Positions 59,293 through 64,000 of a stretch of 64,000 nt of DNA are shown in pieces (position 1 is the stretch's first letter; the number at the start of each line of letters is the position of its first letter). The notes beneath the pieces are model-generated. The model ran no database searches. It saw only the letters and a program-made list of their open reading frames with translations, and had not been told where the DNA came from. Source of the DNA: Methylobacillus arboreus. GTDB lineage: Bacteria; Pseudomonadota; Gammaproteobacteria; Burkholderiales; Methylophilaceae. The translations under genes were made by a program, and so were the position numbers. The stretch lies in NCBI RefSeq assembly GCF_020532725.1, contig NZ_JAJAVC010000011.1:344300-408299 (forward strand), in the 5' to 3' direction.

Positions 59293-60045
59293 TCAGGAGC
59301 TTGGGGGCTCCGGTGGGCGCGGGGCCTGGGTAGCGCTCAAGATACCGCGCAGGATATTGACTTCTTCTTTTTCCAGCTTGGTACGCCCGTACAGGCGGCG
59401 CAAGCGTTGCATCAGGCGCTTGGGCTGTGCCGGATTGAGAAAGCCGATTTCAACCAGGACTTGCTCCAGGTGGGAATAGAAGCGTTCCACATCTTCGCTG
59501 GCTGCCAATGGCACAGCTTCCAAGCCTGCGGGTTGTGGATTGTCCAGCGCAGCCATGCGTAATTCATAGCTGATTACTTGTACGGCAGCGGCAAGATTGA
59601 GAGAGGAGTATTCGGGGTTGGCTGGAATCATGGCGAGCAGTTGGCAGTGGCCAAGTTCCTCGTTGGATAGTCCGCTCATTTCCGTGCCAAATACAATCGC
59701 TACTGGTGCATGGTGGGCTGTGCTAATGGCGCGTTGCACGCCTATGCGTGCCGAGACCAGTTCATGCGAAAGTTCGCGCCTGCGCGCGCTCATGCCAATT
59801 GCCAATGTGGTGCCATGCAGCGCCTCGGCCAGGGTTTCGGATATTTGGGCGCTTTCCAGGATGTCAGACGCTCCCGATGCCATGGCAACGGCATCGGCAT
59901 GCGGGAAAGATTTTGGTTTGACCAGCATGAGCTGAGACAGGCCCATGGTCTTCATTGCCCGGGCAGCTGCGCCTATATTGCCAGGATGGCTGGTTTGGCA
60001 GAGCACAATGCGGATTTGTTCAAGCAGGTTAGGTTTGGATGTCAT
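59293..60045 (-). CDS. trmJ: tRNA (cytidine/uridine-32-2'-O-)-methyltransferase
   Basis: A 250-residue SPOUT methyltransferase that 2'-O-methylates position 32 of tRNA. The SPOUT start IVLCQTSHPGNIGAAARAMK and the knot region AIVFGTEMSGLSNEELGHCQ are clear, with SSLNLAAAVQVISYELRMA near the SAM site. It is divergent from suhB and upstream of cysE-isc, matching the suhB/trmJ/isc neighbourhood known in enterobacteria. Confidence 0.92.
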   Translation of the reverse strand: MTSKPNLLEQIRIVLCQTSHPGNIGAAARAMKTMGLSQLMLVKPKSFPHADAVAMASGASDILESAQISETLAEALHGTTLAIGMSARRRELSHELVSARIGVQRAISTAHHAPVAIVFGTEMSGLSNEELGHCQLLAMIPANPEYSSLNLAAAVQVISYELRMAALDNPQPAGLEAVPLAASEDVERFYSHLEQVLVEIGFLNPAQPKRLMQRLRRLYGRTKLEKEEVNILRGILSATQAPRPPEPPSS

Positions 60046-60170
60046 GGCAATAAGGCATTAAAATGTCATTTTACCAGTTTCGGGATGTATGCTCGTGAAG
60101 TCGGGCATGTCCGTATCTCTCCTGCTCTTTAACCCGCCCGGTCACCGGGATATCATAACGGAAAGAATCT

Positions 60171-60980
60171 ATGCATTTGTTGAATAATGCGGTCAAGGCC
60201 GCCCGCCGTGCTGGCGATATTATTAATCGCGCCTCTCTGGATATTGGCGCGTTGACTGTACGCAGCAAGGATTACAATGATTTTGTCAGCGAGGTCGACC
60301 ATGCTGCAGAGGCGGCGATCATCGACATCCTCAAGCATGCTTATCCTGACCATGGCTTCTTTGGCGAGGAAAGCGGACGTCAGGGCGACGATGCGGAGAA
60401 TGTCTGGATTATTGACCCTCTGGATGGAACAACCAACTTTCTGCACGGTTTTCAACAGTATTCAGTATCCATTGCCCTGCGGCAGAAGGGCCAGATCACG
60501 CGCGCCGTGGTTTATGACCCGAGCCGTAATGACTTGTTTACTGCGATCCGCGGCGGCGGCGCCTTCCTCAATAACAAGCGCATCCGTGTCACCAATCGTC
60601 CCAAATTGCAGGACTCCCTGATTGGTACAGGCTTTCCGTTCCGCGACTTTAGCCATCTCGAAACCTATCTGGGCATGTTCAAGGATATGGTGAAAAAGAC
60701 TGCTGGCCTGCGCCGTCCCGGCTCTGCCGCCCTAGACCTGGCTTACGTTGCTGCCGGCTGGTTTGACGGTTTCTGGGAAATTGGCCTTTCTACCTGGGAT
60801 ATTGCTGCAGGGGCCTTGCTGGTGCATGAGGCGGGTGGATTGGTCGGGGACTTTGAGGGTAATGAGGGCTTCCTGGAAAGCGGCAATATCGTGGCAGCCA
60901 ATCCCAAGGTGTTTGCCCAGATGCTGCAAACCCTGGCTCCGCATCTGACGGATGCATTGAAAACGCCTAAAGGTCGATGA
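60171..60980 (+). CDS. suhB: Inositol monophosphatase family protein SuhB
   Basis: A 269-residue Mg-dependent phosphatase. The metal sites are GEESGR and [15 protein letters not shown], with [17 protein letters not shown] near the C-terminus. In enterobacteria SuhB also takes part in rRNA transcription antitermination; this cannot be judged here. It is divergent from trmJ. Confidence 0.92.
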   Translation: MHLLNNAVKAARRAGDIINRASLDIGALTVRSKDYNDFVSEVDHAAEAAIIDILKHAYPDHGFFGEESGRQGDDAENVWIIDPLDGTTNFLHGFQQYSVSIALRQKGQITRAVVYDPSRNDLFTAIRGGGAFLNNKRIRVTNRPKLQDSLIGTGFPFRDFSHLETYLGMFKDMVKKTAGLRRPGSAALDLAYVAAGWFDGFWEIGLSTWDIAAGALLVHEAGGLVGDFEGNEGFLESGNIVAANPKVFAQMLQTLAPHLTDALKTPKGR

Positions 60981-61307
60981 TCTAAAAGATTGATGCTGAA
61001 GTGCAGCTGATAGCTGCCAATCGCGAGGCGGGTTTATAAAAGAAAAAAAGCCAGCGTGGGTTTCCACGCTGGCGTTACACTATGGAGAAGTTGCAAAGAA
61101 CATGGAGTGAACTCTTAACTTCTGAGATACATTCTAGAGGGTGGGCTGGCAGGTGGCTGTAGGAATGTGTCATTTGGAATAGGGGAAATGTTCATTAAGA
61201 TTTCGTGTTGGATATATGAGTGTCGGGACTTTTTCCCGTTTCTGTTTTCGGAGAACTGATTTAAATTGCGCAATCACTCGCAACCGCCTGCCCGGTCCAG
61301 TTCACCG
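60981..61307. other. Non-coding region between suhB and the MoxY-like kinase
   Basis: This 327-base gap holds a strong hairpin (61050-61073) whose U-tract is on the minus strand. Possible in-frame starts for the kinase upstream of ATG 61308 include TTG 61266. A TAGAAT on the minus strand (61136-61131) might be the -10 of a short antisense or small RNA ending at the hairpin. Nothing else was recognised. Confidence 0.5.
61039..61073 (-). terminator. Terminator-like hairpin oriented on the minus strand
   Basis: GCCAGCGTGG/CCACGCTGGC forms a 10-pair stem around GTTT. The run AAAAGAAAAAAA is on the left side, which is a U-tract only for minus-strand RNA. No minus-strand gene is upstream of it nearby. 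Confidence 0.7.
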
Positions 61308-62666
61308 ATGAATCTTAAGTTACGTCTTAACCTGATCATTACCCTGCTGCTGGCATTGGTATTGGTACTTGCTGCCGCATTGATGATCCACAATGCGCGC
61401 GATGACGTGCGTGCCGAAGTGCAATCCACTGCCACGCTGGCCATGCATTTGCTGGATGCGGAAATATTGCATTACACCTCTGATTTCGGCTGGTTGCGTG
61501 AAACCGACGGTCAGAATTCCAACTCGATGTTCCGTTTGCATAGCCTCGGTAATGTCCGCCATCTTCGCATTGAGTTCTTTGATGCGCATGGCCGCCTGCG
61601 TGACAGCAATATCGAGGATGACAAGCAGGAGCCCGTATCCTGGCTCGTCCGCACGATGGGGTTCATCTCCCCGTCAATGCCGGAAATCCGCCGTAAGATT
61701 TTTGCCAATGGTCGCATGATTGGCGAGCTGGTGGTCACGCCTGACCCAACTTATGAAATCCAGGAAGTGCTGGGTGACATCATGGGGCTGCTAATGCTGG
61801 TGGCAGTCTTTTTTGTGGCCGTGAATGCATTGGTGTATTGGGCTGTTGGCCGTGCGATGCGGCCAGTGGATAGCGTCATGACAGCCTTGAACGAGCTGGA
61901 ACAGGGAAACTTGAAAGCCAGGCTGCCTGAGTTTGAGTTGCCCGAGCTGGCTGGAATCAGCCGAAAATTCAATGCCATGGCAGAAACGCTGGAGAAAAGC
62001 ATCCACAACAACCATAAGCTCACCCAGCAGATGATCCGGCTGCAGGAGGATGAACGCAAGAATCTCGCACGCGACCTCCACGACGAAATCGGCCAGTACC
62101 TGACCGCTGTCCATGTTGACGCCTCTGCCATCCTCAATGCCAAAAACATAGAGGGTGCGAAGGAGAGTGCCAAGGCGATCAGCGTTGTGGCGCGGCAAAT
62201 GATGGATATTGTGCATGACATGTTGCAGAAATTGCGCCCGTCCGGCCTGGATGCCTTCGGCCTTACCACTGCCGTGACCGATCTCGTGAATACCTGGAAG
62301 CAGCGGAACCAGCAGGTGGAAGTTGATCTGGATATCCAGGAAGACCTGGATGACGTGCAGGATGAAACCACAGCCATTGCGGTGTATCGCATTGTGCAGG
62401 AATGCCTGACCAATGTGACCCGGCATTCTCATGCGAGCAGGGTAGGTATACGGATCAGTATCGAGAATGCTATGCTCAGCATCGCGGTGATGGATGATGG
62501 TCGGGGGTTTAATACCGCACAGTTGCCATCGGGCTTCGGGCTTGCTGGCATGCGTGAGCGCGTGGAAGGCCTGGGAGGACGCTTCTCGCTGGAAAGCGCC
62601 TTGGCGGCGGGAGTACGGATTAATGTTGAATTGCCATTACAAGAATCAATAGAGGGAAAGCAATGA
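61308..62666 (+). CDS. MoxY-like sensor histidine kinase
   Basis: A 452-residue membrane kinase. It has an N-terminal membrane helix (LNLIITLLLALVLVLAAALM), a periplasmic LapD/MoxY_N-type domain (about 30-150), a second helix (about 155-180), a HAMP linker (VGRAMRPVDSVMTALNELEQ), and a HisKA_3 domain with the phospho-His in RKNLARDLHDEIGQYLTAV. The ATPase has MDDGRGFN and GFGLAGMRERVEGLGG. This class pairs with LuxR-type regulators. MoxY relatives control methanol oxidation genes in Paracoccus. TTG 61266 is an alternative start. Confidence 0.82.
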   Translation: MNLKLRLNLIITLLLALVLVLAAALMIHNARDDVRAEVQSTATLAMHLLDAEILHYTSDFGWLRETDGQNSNSMFRLHSLGNVRHLRIEFFDAHGRLRDSNIEDDKQEPVSWLVRTMGFISPSMPEIRRKIFANGRMIGELVVTPDPTYEIQEVLGDIMGLLMLVAVFFVAVNALVYWAVGRAMRPVDSVMTALNELEQGNLKARLPEFELPELAGISRKFNAMAETLEKSIHNNHKLTQQMIRLQEDERKNLARDLHDEIGQYLTAVHVDASAILNAKNIEGAKESAKAISVVARQMMDIVHDMLQKLRPSGLDAFGLTTAVTDLVNTWKQRNQQVEVDLDIQEDLDDVQDETTAIAVYRIVQECLTNVTRHSHASRVGIRISIENAMLSIAVMDDGRGFNTAQLPSGFGLAGMRERVEGLGGRFSLESALAAGVRINVELPLQESIEGKQ

Positions 62667-63304
62667 GTGCCAATATTAGCGTCATGCTGGTGGATGACCA
62701 TGAAGTCGTCCGCTCTGGTTTGCGACGCCTGCTTGAGCAGAATGAGGGGGTGGAAGTCATTGCTGAAGCGGATAGTGGTGAGCAGGCATACCAGTTTTAC
62801 GGCGAGCATTTGCCCGATGTGGTCGTGATGGATATGTCCATGCCTGGCATGGGTGGGCTGGAAGCCTTGCGGCGCATTATTGCGCGTTACCCGCAGGCAC
62901 GCATCATTATTTTTTCCATGCATGAAAATGCAGCTTTTGCATCACAGGCCCTGGGGGCAGGGGCAAGAGCCTATGTTGCTAAATCGGGTGCTGCCGACGA
63001 CTTGGTTCAGGCCGTACGCGAAGTCGCGCAAGGCAAGGGTTATCTGAGTCCTGGCATTGCCCAACAGATCGCATTGCAAACACTTTCCGGCAGTGATGAT
63101 CCGACGCGCCTGTTGTCTGCACGCGAGTTTGAAGTATTCCGCCTATTGGCCGCAGGGAAGGGAATAGAGGAAATTGCCACGATACTGAAAATCAGTCAGA
63201 AAACAGTGGCCAATTACCAGACCTTGTTAAAACAAAAGCTAGGCATCACCAGTCCGATCGAACTGGTACGTTTAGCAATTAAGCATGGCGTCATTGAAGG
63301 GTGA
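62663..63304 (+). CDS. NarL/LuxR-type response regulator (MoxX-like)
   Basis: A 213-residue regulator. The receiver (1-125) has MLVDDHEVVRSGLRRLLEQ and the phospho-Asp in VVVMDMSMPGMGG. The LuxR-type helix-turn-helix follows at about 150-205 (LSAREFEVFRLLAAGKGIEE). Its ATG overlaps the kinase stop by 4 bases (ATGA), so the pair is co-translated and forms a two-component system. Confidence 0.9.
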   Translation: MSANISVMLVDDHEVVRSGLRRLLEQNEGVEVIAEADSGEQAYQFYGEHLPDVVVMDMSMPGMGGLEALRRIIARYPQARIIIFSMHENAAFASQALGAGARAYVAKSGAADDLVQAVREVAQGKGYLSPGIAQQIALQTLSGSDDPTRLLSAREFEVFRLLAAGKGIEEIATILKISQKTVANYQTLLKQKLGITSPIELVRLAIKHGVIEG

Positions 63305-63512
63305 AGCAGGATTCCAGGATTTGTAGATGTAATTTCCCGAAAATCGGCAGACTTTATCCTTGTCGGGAATAAATCCCAGATATTTTGGGGAATTAATGTA
63401 TAGATGGTTTATGGGCTTAGGCATACGATGTTAATCAACAGCTTGGTATTTTGTAGATAGCGGTTTCCCCATCAAGCCTGTTGTTCAACTCCATACCACT
63501 AAGGTTTAGTCA

Positions 63513-63540
63513 AAACCAGGCGATCACCTGGTTTTTTTTT
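63513..63540. terminator. Terminator between the two convergent response-regulator genes
   Basis: AAAACCAGG and CCTGGTTTT pair around CGATCA, with a run of nine T; partly bidirectional. Confidence 0.9.
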
Positions 63541-63545
63541 GTGCC

Positions 63546-64000
63546 TTAATCGCGCTGCTGGGTGATGCCAAAGCGGATGGCCATATGCACTAACTGGCCT
63601 GTGGTTTGCACATTGAGTTTTTGTCGTACCTGGGTCTGTATATTGGCCGCTGTTTTATAACCAATATGCAGCTGTTCGGCGATGCCGCTCAATGAAACTC
63701 CCTCTGCAATACGGCGGAACACTTCAAACTCGCGCGGAGAGAGCTTTTCCAGTGGATTCTCGGTAGGGATGAATCGGTCCATGGCAAGATGTTGTGCCAA
63801 TTCATGGCCGATGTAGCGCCCGCCACGCAGGACTTGCTTCACGGCTTCCAGTAATACTTCCGGCGCGTCTGTCTTGACGACATATCCCTTGGCGCCAGCC
63901 TGCATGGCGCGAGCAGCATAGATGTTGTCGTTATGCATGCTGAAAATGATCAGACGTGCATTGGCGTCACGTGCAATGATGCGGTGCAAAGTTTCCAGTC
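63546..64000 (-). CDS. NarL/LuxR-type response regulator, partial (runs off the window)
   Basis: The last 150 codons of a response regulator; the N-terminal part of the receiver, with the phospho-Asp, is beyond base 64000. Visible are LHRIIARDANARLIIFSMHN, the conserved Lys in GAKGYVVKTDAPE, and the LuxR domain LSPREFEVFRRIAEGVSLSG. It is a paralogue of the regulator at 62663-63304 with the same layout, but faces it. Its kinase, if any, would lie to the right. Confidence 0.85.
   Translation of the reverse strand, partial: LETLHRIIARDANARLIIFSMHNDNIYAARAMQAGAKGYVVKTDAPEVLLEAVKQVLRGGRYIGHELAQHLAMDRFIPTENPLEKLSPREFEVFRRIAEGVSLSGIAEQLHIGYKTAANIQTQVRQKLNVQTTGQLVHMAIRFGITQQRD

Overview
The window looks like chromosomal DNA of a betaproteobacterium. 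The best fit is an obligate methylotroph of the family Methylophilaceae (Methylobacillus-like). Three things suggest this: an edd-eda pair, whose KDPG aldolase cleaves KDPG in the ribulose-monophosphate (RuMP) cycle of these organisms; a MoxY-type sensor kinase with its response regulator; and the gene order greA / yhbY / rlmE-ftsH-folP-glmM / pst, which is common in Betaproteobacteria. The genus is an inference from gene content, not from a database match. Almost all of the window is ordinary, densely packed chromosome. I saw no phage, insertion sequence, CRISPR array, rRNA or tRNA.

Layout. 1-1100: end of edd, a structured repeat, and eda with its own promoter. 1203-5750 (+): a surface-polysaccharide cluster with a HAD hydrolase, a kinase-glycosyltransferase fusion, a GT9 protein and a CgeB-like glycosyltransferase. 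5764-12177 (-): a tightly coupled LPS-core operon hldD-gmhA-hldE-waaF-GT4-waaL. 12250-18909: hemH and hrcA (-), then nadK, recN, bamE and dapB (+). 19106-23448: carAB behind a strong promoter and a stable leader hairpin. 23588-29829: greA, a DUF4149 protein, yhbY (-), rlmE, ftsH, folP, glmM. 29895-34130: a lipid-metabolism group (PAP2 phosphatase, zinc phospholipase C-like protein, DgkA, an outer-membrane protein and a glycosyltransferase resembling diacylglycerol glucosyltransferases). 34200-39347: dadA, then pstSCAB (-) behind a Pho box. 39518-43149: a PEP-CTERM serine protease with a frameshifted tail, then prfB (programmed frameshift) and lysS. 43541-46430: a bactofilin behind a sigma-54 promoter, then a SulP transporter and a beta-carbonic anhydrase (-). 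46891-51829: an OprO/OprP-like porin behind a Pho box, then a MASE1-PAS3-GGDEF-EAL protein. 51841-60045 (-): trmJ, cysE and the isc operon iscR-nifS-like-iscS-iscU-iscA-hscB-hscA-fdx. 60171-64000: suhB, a MoxYX-like two-component system, and a second, convergent response regulator cut by the window edge.

How the parts work together. Several units point to phosphate economy: pstSCAB and the phosphate porin both carry good Pho boxes, and between them and glmM sits a set of genes that could release diacylglycerol from phospholipid and glycosylate it, as phosphate-starved bacteria do. The isc operon has its own IscR box, which overlaps the last codons of cysE, so cysteine synthesis and Fe-S assembly are physically interlocked. 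The two LPS clusters converge and together provide heptose synthesis, core transferases and O-antigen ligase. The most useful leads are the lipid-remodelling group, the IscR box inside cysE, the kinase-GT4 fusion, the frameshifted PEP-CTERM protease, the sigma-54 bactofilin promoter and the large structured intergenic repeats.
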